Source: Massilia rubra
GTDB lineage: Bacteria > Pseudomonadota > Gammaproteobacteria > Burkholderiales > Burkholderiaceae_D
Length of the DNA stretch: 64,000 bases
Direction: 5' to 3'
Assembly (NCBI RefSeq): GCF_011682065.1
Contig: NZ_VUYU01000005.1
Location: 1-64,000 of the forward strand
The position numbers and the translations under genes are program-made. Below the pieces are notes generated by a model. The model was not told where the DNA came from, did no database searches, and saw nothing but the letters and a program-made list of their open reading frames with translations. Positions 44,890 through 53,960 of the stretch are shown here, piece after piece (within the stretch, counting starts at the first letter, position 1; the number at the start of each line of letters is the position of its first letter).

Positions 44890-45719
44890 TTTTGACAATT
44901 TACACAATAAAAAGTCGACCGCTGCCCCTGCTTGATCTGACGAATCTCTGCCCCACAGTTGCGGCAAGGCACTCCAGCACGATCATAGACGAAATATGTC
45001 TGTTGGAAATAGCCCGATTGCCCATTTACAGCAATAAAGTCACGTAAAGTGCTGCCCCCTTGCACAATAGCCTCAGACAGGATAAGGCGAATGGCCTCGG
45101 CCAGCCTGTTGTAGCGTTCCCGGCCGATGCGCGCGGCCGGCGTTTTCGGGTTGATTCCTGCCCGAAACAGGCTCTCGCAAGCGTAGATATTGCCCACGCC
45201 GACCACGATATCGCCCGCCAGCAACACCTGCTTGATCGGCGCCGAGCGCTTGCGCGTCTCGCGGTACAGCAATTCGCCCGAAAAACCATCTTCCAGTGGC
45301 TCGACGCCGAGGCCGCGCAGCAGCAGGTGCTGGTCGAGTTCGCCGTCATCGGCGGGGTGCCACAGCACCGCCCCGAAGCGGCGCGGATCGTTCATGCGCA
45401 GCACTTGCGCACCGCCCTCGCTGGCCACGACCAGGTCGAAATGGTCGTGTTTTTTCACCGCCGTGTCCAGCGGCAGCACGCGCAGGTGGCCGGACATGCC
45501 CAGATGAATGATCAGGGTGCCATGATCGAAGGCGATCAGCAAGTATTTACCACGCCGCCCGGTGTGCAAAATGCGCTGCCCGGCCAGCAGCTCGGACAAG
45601 CCCGGCGGGAACGGCCAGCGCAAGCCTTCCCGGCGCGTCAGGACGTGCTCGACGATGCGGCCATCGATATGGGGCGCGACGCCGCGCCGGGTGACTTCTA
45701 CTTCGGGCAGTTCAGGCAT
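44886..45719 (-). CDS. mutM: Formamidopyrimidine-DNA glycosylase MutM (Fpg)
   Basis: 277 aa. It removes 8-oxoguanine and formamidopyrimidines from DNA. The N-terminal [12 protein letters not shown] supplies the catalytic Pro2 and Glu3. The helix-two-turn-helix region is [20 protein letters not shown]. The C-terminal zinc finger has CRNCG and CVNC. First gene of mutM > dynamin > mutY. The 3' end of the gene is unusually A/T-rich (bases 44881-45060 about 47% G+C by hand count) compared with its 5' half. Confidence 0.97.
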   Translation of the reverse strand: MPELPEVEVTRRGVAPHIDGRIVEHVLTRREGLRWPFPPGLSELLAGQRILHTGRRGKYLLIAFDHGTLIIHLGMSGHLRVLPLDTAVKKHDHFDLVVASEGGAQVLRMNDPRRFGAVLWHPADDGELDQHLLLRGLGVEPLEDGFSGELLYRETRKRSAPIKQVLLAGDIVVGVGNIYACESLFRAGINPKTPAARIGRERYNRLAEAIRLILSEAIVQGGSTLRDFIAVNGQSGYFQQTYFVYDRAGVPCRNCGAEIRQIKQGQRSTFYCVNCQK

Positions 45720-45817
45720 GTCGGATACGCAGATTCATGTTTGTGACCGGTGGTTCTGCACGCGAAGCGTGGCTTGGGCGTAGAATCGGGAATAATCGCT
45801 GTCATTCTGGAACCACC

Positions 45818-47635
45818 TTGAAAAACGCTTTCGTCATTGTAACCCTGTCCGGCCTGCTCTCGGCGTGCGCCGTGGCGCCCACGCCTCACACCGAGGCCCC
45901 CGCGTCCACCCCCGCGCCGGCCATTGCCGACGCCCCCATGCCATCGGCCGCCGAGGTTTACGCCGAAGGCGAACGCGCCGCCGCGCCGGATGAGCCGTCC
46001 GCGGACCTCAAGCTGCCCAAGGTGGTCTTGACCAAGGACATGCTCTACAAGCTGATGAAGGCCGAATTCGAATTTCGCGGTGGCGTCTGGCAGGCGCCCT
46101 ACATGACCCTGATGGGCCTGGCCCAGCAAACGCGCGACCCGCGCCTGGCGCAGCGCGCCGCCGAAATGGCCCAGGCCGCGCAGCAGGGCAATGAATCGCT
46201 GGCCGCGATCCGCCTGTGGCGCGAACTGGCGCCCGACTCCGACGAAGCGACCCAGTACTACATCGCCGCCGCGGTGATGGCCGACGACCTGGGCGAAGCC
46301 GGCCAACTGTTCGCCGCGCGCCTGCGCGACGCGCCGCCGGCCAACCGCGGCCTGGTCATGTACCAGATCCAGCAATTGCTGACCCGCGCGCGCGACAAGG
46401 CCGCCGCCGGCGCGCTGCTCGAGCGCCTGCTCGCGCCCTACAGCACGATGAGCGAAGCGCGCGTGGTGCTGGCGCAGTCGGCCTACACGCGCGGCGCCAA
46501 CGACGTGGCGCTGGGCCATGCCCAGGAAGCGCTGCGCATCAAGCCCGATTCCGAAATCGCCGTGCTGACCCTGGCCCAGGTCAGCGGCGAGCAGGCCGAC
46601 GTGGCCGCCTTGCTGGCCAAGTTTCTTGCCGCCAATCCCGGTGCGCGCGAAGTGCGCGCCGCCCACGCCCGCATCCTCGTCACGCAAAAGCAGTACGAGG
46701 CGGCGCGCAAGCAATTCGTGGCCCTGCTCAAGGAGCAGCCCGACAATCCGGCCACGCTGTACGCGCTGGGCATCTTGTCGATGCAGCTGAACGACCCGGC
46801 CTCGGCCGAAACCTACCTGGCCAGCTTCGTCGCCTTGCTCGACAAGAACCCGAGCGACGAGCGCGATCCGGCCAAGGTGCTGATGATGCTCTCGCAACTG
46901 GCCGACGAGCGCGGCGATATTCCCGCCGCCCGCGCCTGGCTCGAAAAAGTCGACCAGGAAGACGCGCCGACCTGGTTCGCGGCGCAACTGCGTACGGCCC
47001 AGCTGATCGGCAAGCAGGGCGACCTGGCGGGCGCGCGCGCCTTCCTGTCCGGCCTCAAGACCGAAGAGCCGGCCCAGCAGGTGCAAGTGGTGCTGGTGCA
47101 AAGCCAGATCCTGCGCGACGCCGGCAAACTGGAGGAGGCGTACGCCGCGATGGAGCAGGGCGTTGCGCGCTTCCCTGACAATCCCGACCTGTTGTACGAC
47201 TTTGCCCTGCTGGCCGAAAAAATGGGCAAGGTCGAGGTGATGGAAAAAAACCTGCGCCAGGTCATGCAGCTCGCCCCGGACAACCACCACGCCTACAACG
47301 CGCTCGGTTACTCGCTGGCCGAGCGCAATGTGCGCCTGGACGAAGCGCTGGCGCTGATCGACAAGGCCCTGAAAATGGCCCCGGCCGATCCCTTCATCAT
47401 GGACAGCATGGGCTGGGTCCAGTACCGCCTGGGCAAGCTGGACGAAGCCGAGGCCCACCTGCGCCGCGCCTACGCCCTGCGCAACGATGTCGAAATCGCC
47501 GTGCACCTGGGCGAAGTGCTGTGGCACAAGGGCCAGAAATCCGACGCCCAGCAGCTGTGGCGCGAAGCGCGCGCCAAGGATCCCAAGAACGATACGCTCA
47601 AGAGCACGCTCGCACGGCTGCAGCTCAAGCTGTGA
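45818..47635 (+). CDS. TPR-repeat outer-membrane lipoprotein
   Basis: 605 aa from a TTG at 45818, with GGAA upstream. This start gives a proper lipoprotein signal with the lipobox LLSAC; the longer frame from 45737 would not. After a Pro/Ala linker come many tetratricopeptide-type helical pairs (for example ATLYALGILSMQLNDPASAE, AYNALGYSLAERNVRLDEAL, DSMGWVQYRLGKLDEAEAHL). TPR lipoproteins next to lolB/ispE are conserved in betaproteobacteria and are presumed scaffolds in the outer membrane. It is divergent from mutM and probably heads a unit with lolB and ispE. Confidence 0.88.
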   Translation: MKNAFVIVTLSGLLSACAVAPTPHTEAPASTPAPAIADAPMPSAAEVYAEGERAAAPDEPSADLKLPKVVLTKDMLYKLMKAEFEFRGGVWQAPYMTLMGLAQQTRDPRLAQRAAEMAQAAQQGNESLAAIRLWRELAPDSDEATQYYIAAAVMADDLGEAGQLFAARLRDAPPANRGLVMYQIQQLLTRARDKAAAGALLERLLAPYSTMSEARVVLAQSAYTRGANDVALGHAQEALRIKPDSEIAVLTLAQVSGEQADVAALLAKFLAANPGAREVRAAHARILVTQKQYEAARKQFVALLKEQPDNPATLYALGILSMQLNDPASAETYLASFVALLDKNPSDERDPAKVLMMLSQLADERGDIPAARAWLEKVDQEDAPTWFAAQLRTAQLIGKQGDLAGARAFLSGLKTEEPAQQVQVVLVQSQILRDAGKLEEAYAAMEQGVARFPDNPDLLYDFALLAEKMGKVEVMEKNLRQVMQLAPDNHHAYNALGYSLAERNVRLDEALALIDKALKMAPADPFIMDSMGWVQYRLGKLDEAEAHLRRAYALRNDVEIAVHLGEVLWHKGQKSDAQQLWREARAKDPKNDTLKSTLARLQLKL

Positions 47636-47678
47636 TGGGTCATAATGCCGCGCATCTTCCTCACGCCGCCCCACTGCC

Positions 47679-48287
47679 ATGATGCTTAAAAACCGCTTCC
47701 TCGTGCTTGCCTGGGTCTTCGCTGCCAGCGCGCTCCTGTCCGCCTGCGCCACGCCCGACGCCAACCTGTCCAAAGATAGCGTGGCGGCCTACCGCGACGC
47801 CATCGAACTCGGTGGCCGCCTGACCGTGAACTACCAAAAAGATGGCCAGACCGAGACCCTGACCGGCAAGTTCAACTGGGTCCAGACGCCGTCCGCCGTC
47901 AACGTCAGCCTGGCCTCGCCGCTGGGCCAGACCATCGCCACCATCACCGTCACGCCCGAGTCGGCCACCCTGACGCAAGGCGACCGCGCTCCGCGCGTGG
48001 CGCGCGACATCGACAGCCTGACCGCGCAAACGCTGGGCTGGTCGCTGCCGGTGTCGGGCCTGCGCGACTGGCTGCAAGGCTACGCCACCGGCGCCGACGG
48101 CCAGCGCTTTGCCGCGTCCCCGGCCGCCAACACCGTCACCACCGCCGACGGCTGGCGCCTGACCTACGTGAGCTGGCAAGACGCCGGCGCGGCCAAGCCG
48201 GCGCCGAAGCGCATCGACGTCGCCCGCGTGGCCAGCGCCACCGTGGAAGCGATGGAAATCCGCATCGTGATCGACCCGCAGGGCTGA
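47679..48287 (+). CDS. lolB: Outer-membrane lipoprotein receptor LolB
   Basis: 202 aa. Signal peptide with lipobox LLSAC (Cys near residue 23). The family features GGRLTVNYQKDGQTETLTGKF and the beta-sheet ending SATVEAMEIRIVIDPQG are present. It accepts lipoproteins from LolA and inserts them into the outer membrane. Two adjacent ATGs (47679 and 47682) are possible starts. It lies one base before ispE, the usual lolB-ispE pair. Confidence 0.94.
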   Translation: MMLKNRFLVLAWVFAASALLSACATPDANLSKDSVAAYRDAIELGGRLTVNYQKDGQTETLTGKFNWVQTPSAVNVSLASPLGQTIATITVTPESATLTQGDRAPRVARDIDSLTAQTLGWSLPVSGLRDWLQGYATGADGQRFAASPAANTVTTADGWRLTYVSWQDAGAAKPAPKRIDVARVASATVEAMEIRIVIDPQG

Positions 48288-48288
48288 T

Positions 48289-49194
48289 ATGCGGCGTACT
48301 TCCCTGCATGACTGCCCGGCCCCGGCCAAGCTCAATCTGTTCCTGCACGTGAACGGGCGCCGCGCCGACGGCTACCACCTGCTGCAGACCGTGTTCCAGA
48401 TGGTCGACCATGGCGACCTGCTGCACTTCGACCTGCGCGCCGACCATCGCATTTGCCGCACCACCGACGTGCCGGGCGTGCCGCAAGAGCATGACCTGAT
48501 CGTGCGCGCGCTGCTGCTGCTGCAAGTGGCCTGCGAGCGCCGCCGCGGCCGCCTGCCGCCCGGGATCGACGTGGCCATCGACAAGCGCCTGCCGATGGGT
48601 GGCGGGCTCGGAGGCGGCTCCTCGGACGCCGCCACCGCCCTGATGGTGGCCAACGTCCTGTGGCAGGCCGGTTTGACGCGCGAAGAATTGATGGCGCTGG
48701 CCCTGCCGCTGGGCGCCGACATTCCGTTTTTCATCTTTGGCGAGACCGCCTTTGCCGAAGGCGTGGGCGAGGCGCTGCAGCCGGTCGCGGCGCCCGATTG
48801 CTGGTATGTGGTGATCGAACCAGGGGTCGCCGTTCCGACCGCAGCAATATTTTGCTCAGAACATTTGACAAGGGACACTTCGCCGATCATAATAACGGAC
48901 TTTTCCAGACACACCATGAAGCACACAGTGTTCAAGGGGTTCGGAAGAAATGATTTGCAAGCAGTGGCAGTGAGTTTGTTCCCGCCGGTAGCACAGGCGA
49001 TCGACTGGCTCTCGGCTCACGGTGACGCCAGGATGACTGGCTCGGGAGCGTGTGTATTTTGCGCGTTTTCCAGCGAAACGGAAGCGGACGCGGTACTTCA
49101 ACAAGTGCCCGCCATCTGGAAAGCATGGAAAGCGAAAGCGCTGATGCATCATCCTCTCAACACGGTGTTGCAAGTTAGTGCGGTTATAGAATAG
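48289..49194 (+). CDS. ispE: 4-diphosphocytidyl-2-C-methyl-D-erythritol kinase
   Basis: 301 aa. A GHMP kinase of the non-mevalonate isoprenoid route. The N-terminal PAKLNLFLHVNGRRADGYHL and the ATP-binding glycine loop LPMGGGLGGGSSDAATAL are intact. The C-terminal part (about residues 185-301) ends with MTGSGACVFCAF and is complete, but base composition changes sharply inside the gene. By hand count 48541-48600 is about 77% G+C while 48841-48960 is about 43%. The protein still looks functional. The gene leads directly to tRNA-Gln and prs. Confidence 0.95.
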   Translation: MRRTSLHDCPAPAKLNLFLHVNGRRADGYHLLQTVFQMVDHGDLLHFDLRADHRICRTTDVPGVPQEHDLIVRALLLLQVACERRRGRLPPGIDVAIDKRLPMGGGLGGGSSDAATALMVANVLWQAGLTREELMALALPLGADIPFFIFGETAFAEGVGEALQPVAAPDCWYVVIEPGVAVPTAAIFCSEHLTRDTSPIIITDFSRHTMKHTVFKGFGRNDLQAVAVSLFPPVAQAIDWLSAHGDARMTGSGACVFCAFSSETEADAVLQQVPAIWKAWKAKALMHHPLNTVLQVSAVIE

Positions 49195-49197
49195 AAT

Positions 49198-49227
49198 TTG
49201 GCCTGGCGTTGTGTTTGACGATAAAAT
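49198..49227 (+). promoter_or_regulatory. Candidate promoter of tRNA-Gln / prs
   Basis: TTGGCC (49198-49203), an 18-base spacer and TAAAAT (49222-49227), about 30 bases before the mature tRNA start. It lies in the A/T-rich gap after ispE. Hexamer matching only. Confidence 0.35.
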
Positions 49228-49258
49228 GTCAAGTGTGACGACAAGCAGTCAGTTGCGT

Positions 49259-49335
49259 AGGGGAATCGCCAAGCTGGTTAAGGCACTGGATTTTGATTCC
49301 AGCATACCAAGGTTCGAATCCTTGTTCCCCTGCCA
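49259..49335 (+). tRNA. tRNA-Gln (anticodon TTG)
   Basis: 77 bases including an encoded CCA. The acceptor stem AGGGGAA pairs exactly with TTCCCCT (49325-49331). The anticodon arm is CTGGA-TTTTGAT-TCCAG with anticodon TTG. The T arm contains GGTTCGAATCC. Position between ispE and prs is the standard betaproteobacterial location. Confidence 0.97.
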
Positions 49336-49489
49336 TTCGTTTTGCCTGGTCTGTCGATGCGAAGTGTGCGTCCAGCAGGCGGACTCGGTGGCCTCGCTCT
49401 CGCGAGTCACTTGTTAGCTTAGCGTCAGCCGGCCGGTTCTGTCCGGCGACATCATTCAAAGAAATCAACGCTTACCTCTTGGGACTCCC

Positions 49490-50440
49490 ATGGCTTACGA
49501 AAACCTGATGGTTTTTACCGGCAACGCAAACCCTGCGCTGGCTGAAGGAGTCGCAAAAAATCTCGGCATCCCTCTCGGCAAAGCAGTCGTCTCCAAGTTC
49601 TCGGATGGCGAAGTCATGGTCGAGATCAACGAGAATGTCCGCGGTAAAGACGTTTTTGTCCTGCAATCGACCTGCGCACCGACCAACGACAGCCTGATGG
49701 AAATCATCCTGATGGTCGACGCCCTCAAGCGCGCGTCCGCCGGCCGCATCACCGCAGCGATCCCCTATTTTGGTTATGCCCGCCAGGACCGTCGTCCACG
49801 TTCGGCGCGCGTGGCCATTTCGGCCAAAGTGGTGGCCAACATGCTGGAAAAAGCCGGTGTCGAGCGCGTCCTGATCATGGATCTGCACGCGGACCAGATC
49901 CAGGGCTTCTTCGATATCCCGGTTGACAATATTTACGCTTCCCCAATCCTGCTGGGCGACCTGCAAAAACGCAATTACGACGACCTGCTGGTGGTCTCGC
50001 CGGACGTCGGCGGCGTGGTGCGCGCACGCGCCCTGGCAAAACGCCTCGGCTGCGACCTGGCCATCATCGACAAGCGCCGCCCGAAGGCGAACGTGTCGGA
50101 AGTGATGAACATCATTGGTGAAGTCGAAGGCCGTAACTGCGTGATCATGGATGACATGGTCGACACCGCCGGCACCCTGACCAAGGCCGCCGAAGTGCTC
50201 AAGGAGCGCGGCGCCAAGAAAGTGGTGGCGTATTGCACGCACCCGGTGCTGTCCGGTCCCGCGATCGACCGCATTTCGGCTTCGCCGCTGGACGAACTGG
50301 TGGTCACCGACACGATTCCCCTGTCGGCCGCCGGCCTGGCGTGCGACAAGATTCGCCAGCTGACCTGCGCACCGCTGCTCGCTGAAACGTTCAAGCGTAT
50401 CAGCAAGGGCGATTCGGTGATGTCCCTGTTCATTGACTAA
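49490..50440 (+). CDS. prs: Ribose-phosphate pyrophosphokinase (PRPP synthetase)
   Basis: 316 aa. It makes PRPP from ribose-5-phosphate and ATP for nucleotide, His and Trp synthesis. The N-terminal [18 protein letters not shown], the flexible loop [24 protein letters not shown] and the PRPP-binding [13 protein letters not shown] are all present and in order. Codon use here and in rplY is strongly biased, as in highly expressed genes. It follows tRNA-Gln by 154 bases and is followed by a structured leader and rplY. Confidence 0.97.
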   Translation: MAYENLMVFTGNANPALAEGVAKNLGIPLGKAVVSKFSDGEVMVEINENVRGKDVFVLQSTCAPTNDSLMEIILMVDALKRASAGRITAAIPYFGYARQDRRPRSARVAISAKVVANMLEKAGVERVLIMDLHADQIQGFFDIPVDNIYASPILLGDLQKRNYDDLLVVSPDVGGVVRARALAKRLGCDLAIIDKRRPKANVSEVMNIIGEVEGRNCVIMDDMVDTAGTLTKAAEVLKERGAKKVVAYCTHPVLSGPAIDRISASPLDELVVTDTIPLSAAGLACDKIRQLTCAPLLAETFKRISKGDSVMSLFID

Positions 50441-50478
50441 ACTGCGCGACTAAACCAGTCGCGGAAGTACCCGATTCG

Positions 50479-50524
50479 CAGGGTGGCAAGGCGGGAACCG
50501 CGTGTTCCCGACCGTGCCACCCTG
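50479..50524 (+). promoter_or_regulatory. Strong hairpin between prs and rplY
   Basis: CAGGGTGGCA (50479-50488) pairs exactly with TGCCACCCTG (50515-50524), and the inner CGGGAAC (50492-50498) with GTTCCCG (50504-50510) around a 5-base loop. The following bases (AAGTTTATTTC) are only weakly T-rich. It may be a terminator or attenuator for prs, or part of an rplY leader. Confidence 0.5.
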
Positions 50525-50642
50525 AAGTTTATTTCAGTACCCATTTTTCCGGCTGCCTCAGGGCGGCCGTTTTCGAGTACCCCTGGTCGCGGGGGCGCTC
50601 ACACCGCAGGGCGATCAAGCCCCGCACTTTTTGGAGCAACAC

Positions 50643-51281
50643 ATGAAAGTTATCGCATTCAATCGCAATCTGCAGGGGTCCGGAGCGAGCCGCCGCCTGC
50701 GTATCGCTGGTCAAACCCCAGGTATCATCTACGGTGGCGCTGAAGCCCCTGTCATGATCCAACTGGACGGCAACGCTCTGTACCACGCACTGAAAAAAGA
50801 AGCGTTCCACGGTTCGGTCCTGGAAATGGAAATCGACGGCAAAACCCAGCCAGTGCTGCTGCGCGACTTCCAGATGCACGCATTTAAGCAATTGGTCCTG
50901 CACGCTGACTTCCAGCGCGTCGACGCCAACAGCAAGCTGCACAAGAAAATCGCCCTGCACTTCGTCAACGCCGACGTCTCGCCAGCGGTCAAACTGCACG
51001 GCGCGATCGTTTCGCACGTGCTGCAAGAGTTGGAAGTGTCGTGCCTGGCAACCGACTTGCCAGAGTTCATCACCGTTGACCTGACCAACATCGACGTCGG
51101 TCACTCGATCCACGTTGCTGACCTGGTCCTGCCAAAAGGCGTGACCGCGATCACCCACGGCAAGAACCCAACCGTTGCTACCGCTGCTGTTCCAGCTGGC
51201 CAAGTGTCGGCTGAAGCCGATGCCGCCGCTGCTGAAGCCGCGCCTGCCGCTGCTCCTGCCAAAGGCAAGGGCAAGAAGTAA
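50643..51281 (+). CDS. rplY: 50S ribosomal protein L25 (long, general stress protein Ctc form)
   Basis: 212 aa from the ATG at 50643, which has a GGAG box at 50634. The L25 5S rRNA-binding domain (about 1-95) is followed by the TL5/Ctc C-terminal beta domain (about 96-185) and an Ala-rich tail ending KGKGKK. This is the long form rather than the short E. coli L25. prs-rplY-pth is a standard order. Confidence 0.96.
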   Translation: MKVIAFNRNLQGSGASRRLRIAGQTPGIIYGGAEAPVMIQLDGNALYHALKKEAFHGSVLEMEIDGKTQPVLLRDFQMHAFKQLVLHADFQRVDANSKLHKKIALHFVNADVSPAVKLHGAIVSHVLQELEVSCLATDLPEFITVDLTNIDVGHSIHVADLVLPKGVTAITHGKNPTVATAAVPAGQVSAEADAAAAEAAPAAAPAKGKGKK

Positions 51282-51317
51282 TCATTCGCGCGCCGCGCAA
51301 GCGGCGTGTCGGAGAAA

Positions 51318-51351
51318 AGCCCGCTTGGCCTTGCGCCCAGCGGGTTTTTTA
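51318..51351 (+). terminator. Terminator behind rplY
   Basis: CCCGCT (51320-51325) pairs with AGCGGG (51339-51344), with GG/CC pairs inside, followed by six T at 51345-51350. It separates rplY from pth. Confidence 0.8.
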
Positions 51352-51394
51352 TCGTCTGTTATCCTTGCATTCCACTATTTTAGAATAGAACACC

Positions 51395-51979
51395 ATGCCC
51401 ATTCGCCTGATCGTCGGCCTCGGCAATCCCGGCCCCGAGTATCAACAGACCCGCCACAACGCCGGTTTCTGGCTGGTCGACCAGCTCGCCAACAGCCTGC
51501 CTGGCTGCCGCCTGCAACGCGAGTCGCGCTTTAACGCCTTCGTGGCGAAAACCGCGATCGCCGGCCAGGAAGTGTTTTTGCTCGAACCGCAAACCTACAT
51601 GAACCTGTCCGGGCAATCGGTGGGCGCGCTGGCGCGTTTTTACAAAATCGTTCCCGACGAGGTGCTGGTCGTGCACGACGAGCTCGACCTGGCGCCGGGC
51701 GTGGTCAAGATGAAAAAGGGCGGCTCCAGCGGCGGGCATAACGGCCTCAAGAGCATCACCGCCTCGCTCGGCACCCAGGATTATTGGCGCTTGCGGCTCG
51801 GCATCGGCCATCCGCGCACCCTCGGTTCGCAGCAGCCGGTGGCCGACTTCGTGCTGCACCGGCCGCGCAAGGAAGAGCAAATATTGATCGAGGACAGCAT
51901 CGACAAGAGCCTGCGCATCCTGCCGCTGGCGGTCGAAGGCAAGTTCGATATCGCGACAATGCAGCTGCATACTGCCTGA
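51395..51979 (+). CDS. pth: Peptidyl-tRNA hydrolase
   Basis: 194 aa. It recycles peptidyl-tRNAs that drop off the ribosome. The N-terminal [20 protein letters not shown] includes the conserved Asn and catalytic His. [11 protein letters not shown] and [11 protein letters not shown] carry the tRNA-binding Asn and catalytic Asp, and [15 protein letters not shown] is intact. Normal length. It sits after the rplY terminator, so it probably has its own promoter, and converges on the transglutaminase-like gene. Confidence 0.97.
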   Translation: MPIRLIVGLGNPGPEYQQTRHNAGFWLVDQLANSLPGCRLQRESRFNAFVAKTAIAGQEVFLLEPQTYMNLSGQSVGALARFYKIVPDEVLVVHDELDLAPGVVKMKKGGSSGGHNGLKSITASLGTQDYWRLRLGIGHPRTLGSQQPVADFVLHRPRKEEQILIEDSIDKSLRILPLAVEGKFDIATMQLHTA

Positions 51980-51988
51980 TGCCGCGTT

Positions 51989-53869
51989 TTAGCTGGATTT
52001 GACGATGATCTGGCTGCGCAGGTCGCGCAACATGCGCTCCAGCGGCGCGCGCATGCGCAGGTAATCGGCCGGGGTGCAGGTCCTGCCGGCATGGCGAAAG
52101 CGCAGGCTGCGCGTGACCAGCACCCGGTTCGCCTGGCGCGCGTAGGCGGCCTGGTACGACAGGCCGGCCGCGTTCACGGACAACGCTTGCGGCAGCGCCA
52201 GGATGCGGATGCCGGGCGCGAAGGTGATCACCGTTTCGTCGGCGGCGTCGAGCGCGGGACAGATGAAATCCTGGGTGCGCGTCTTTTCCTCCGCCATGGC
52301 CGCCACCGATTCGGCCGTGCCGCCCCAGAAATTGAAGCTGGTCGCCACGCCGGCAGGGCCCGGCAGGTCGGCCAGGTTGTCGCTCACGCCCGCAAAACCC
52401 ATGCGGTACTCGTCCCCCGCGCCATCGACGAGGCCGGCGTCGAAACGGCCGTCGCCATGCTGGCCGAGCGCTTGCAGCATGCGCTCGACGAAGCGCGCGC
52501 GCTCGGTGGGCGCCGTGTCGCGCACGGCCTGGCGGTACGCTTCGGCCAGCGCGCCGCTGGCCGTGCGCACCACGTCAAGGCGGCCGCTCCCGTTGCGCCC
52601 GACGTCGACGCGCGCCAGCATGCGGTTGAATTCCGGCTGTGTTGAGGGCGTGCGCGCCAGCGTGGCGCTGGCGGCCAGCAGCGCCGGTTTGCCGAGCAGG
52701 GCGGACGGCAAATAGCCGGCCTCGACCGAATCCGAGGAGGCATCGAGGAACAGTCCGAGCGCTGGAATGAACGTGATCGCATGATTGAAGATGCCCAGGG
52801 TGGGCGCGTGCGGCAGGCGGTAGGCATTGCTGCTGTTGACCAGCGCGGCGCTGCTGTCGATCCCGGCCGCGCCGAGCAAGGCTTCGAGCAGGATCGCGTG
52901 GTCCTTGCAATCGCCGTAGCGGTTACCCAGCACGGTGGCTGCCGGATGCGGCGCCACGCCGCCGGCGCCAATGGGCAGCGGCACGTAGCCGATGTGACGG
53001 CGCACCCATTCCGACAGGGCCAGCGCTTTCGCGCGCGGGGTGTCGAGGCCGGCCGTCACTTCCCGCGCCAGCGCGGCGATGGCCGGGGTGACCGCTGCCT
53101 GCGCCTTTGCGCGCGCGTGCCAGGCGCGCGCAAAGGCGGCGTAGTCGGGAAAGGTCGACACCGCCAGCCGCTTGCCGTAATCGAGATAGCTGACCGAGTC
53201 CGACTCGATGCGCCGGTTCGGGCCGCTGATATATTTCCACTGGTAGACGTTGCGCCCGGCGGCGCTGGCGGCGCTGGCGGCGCTGGCGGCCGGTACCGGC
53301 GCGAAGCCGACCGCATCGGCGTATAAAGTCATCGATTCCGGCATGTCGTAGATCAGGTGAAACTGCTTGCTCGCGTAAAACTGCGATGAGGACAAGTCCT
53401 CGAAGTGGCCGGGAAACAAGGCGTTCTTGCGCGTGAGAACGTAACGCACGGCCACCTGGTCGCCCACCGCGACATCGGAAAAGGCGATGATTTTCAGGCG
53501 CGCGCCCTGGAACATGGGCGCCTCGCTCGCGGCCGGGTCTTGCTGATCCTTGATCTGTGGCGGCGGCGCCGCGATGCGCCGGCCGTCCGGCTTGATGGTG
53601 AAGGCCTCGAGCTCGCTGATGTCGTCGAGGCCGGTGTTGTAGCTGATCACATACTGGCTGTGCGCCTGCAGCGCGCGCGGCAGGACGATGGTCTTGACAT
53701 TGTCGACCGTGAGGCGGTAGCCGCCGTCGGTGTCGACCACGTAATGCTGGAGGTATTTATCGATGACGATCGCCGGATCGGTGCCGGTGTCGGCGTTGGC
53801 GGCGGCGGCTGCGCCGTTATTGGCAAGAAGGAGGAGGGTGCTCAATACTGCGGCAAGGCAAGTGGGCAT
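51989..53869 (-). CDS. Exported DUF3857/transglutaminase-like protein
   Basis: 626 aa from the ATG at 53869, which has GGAG upstream; an ATG 7 codons earlier lacks a site. A signal peptide (about 1-25) is followed by a DUF3857-type beta-rich domain (about 30-250). The transglutaminase-like core has a Cys-His-Asp triad visible as YGDCKDH, FNHAITFIP and LFLDASSD, with a further beta domain at the C-terminus. Proteins with this layout act on extracellular substrates, as proteases or cross-linkers. The actual reaction is unknown. A short Ala-Ser-Ala repeat (AASAASAASAA) lies near residue 205. It converges on pth with 9 bases between stop codons. Confidence 0.8.
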   Translation of the reverse strand: MPTCLAAVLSTLLLLANNGAAAAANADTGTDPAIVIDKYLQHYVVDTDGGYRLTVDNVKTIVLPRALQAHSQYVISYNTGLDDISELEAFTIKPDGRRIAAPPPQIKDQQDPAASEAPMFQGARLKIIAFSDVAVGDQVAVRYVLTRKNALFPGHFEDLSSSQFYASKQFHLIYDMPESMTLYADAVGFAPVPAASAASAASAAGRNVYQWKYISGPNRRIESDSVSYLDYGKRLAVSTFPDYAAFARAWHARAKAQAAVTPAIAALAREVTAGLDTPRAKALALSEWVRRHIGYVPLPIGAGGVAPHPAATVLGNRYGDCKDHAILLEALLGAAGIDSSAALVNSSNAYRLPHAPTLGIFNHAITFIPALGLFLDASSDSVEAGYLPSALLGKPALLAASATLARTPSTQPEFNRMLARVDVGRNGSGRLDVVRTASGALAEAYRQAVRDTAPTERARFVERMLQALGQHGDGRFDAGLVDGAGDEYRMGFAGVSDNLADLPGPAGVATSFNFWGGTAESVAAMAEEKTRTQDFICPALDAADETVITFAPGIRILALPQALSVNAAGLSYQAAYARQANRVLVTRSLRFRHAGRTCTPADYLRMRAPLERMLRDLRSQIIVKSS

Positions 53870-53960
53870 GAAGGGCTCCGGATGAGACATCAGCGGATCA
53901 TGTTACGCAGGCCGATGTGGCCGCATTTGACTTGCCGCAATCGTGCTCGGGTCGCCGGCC

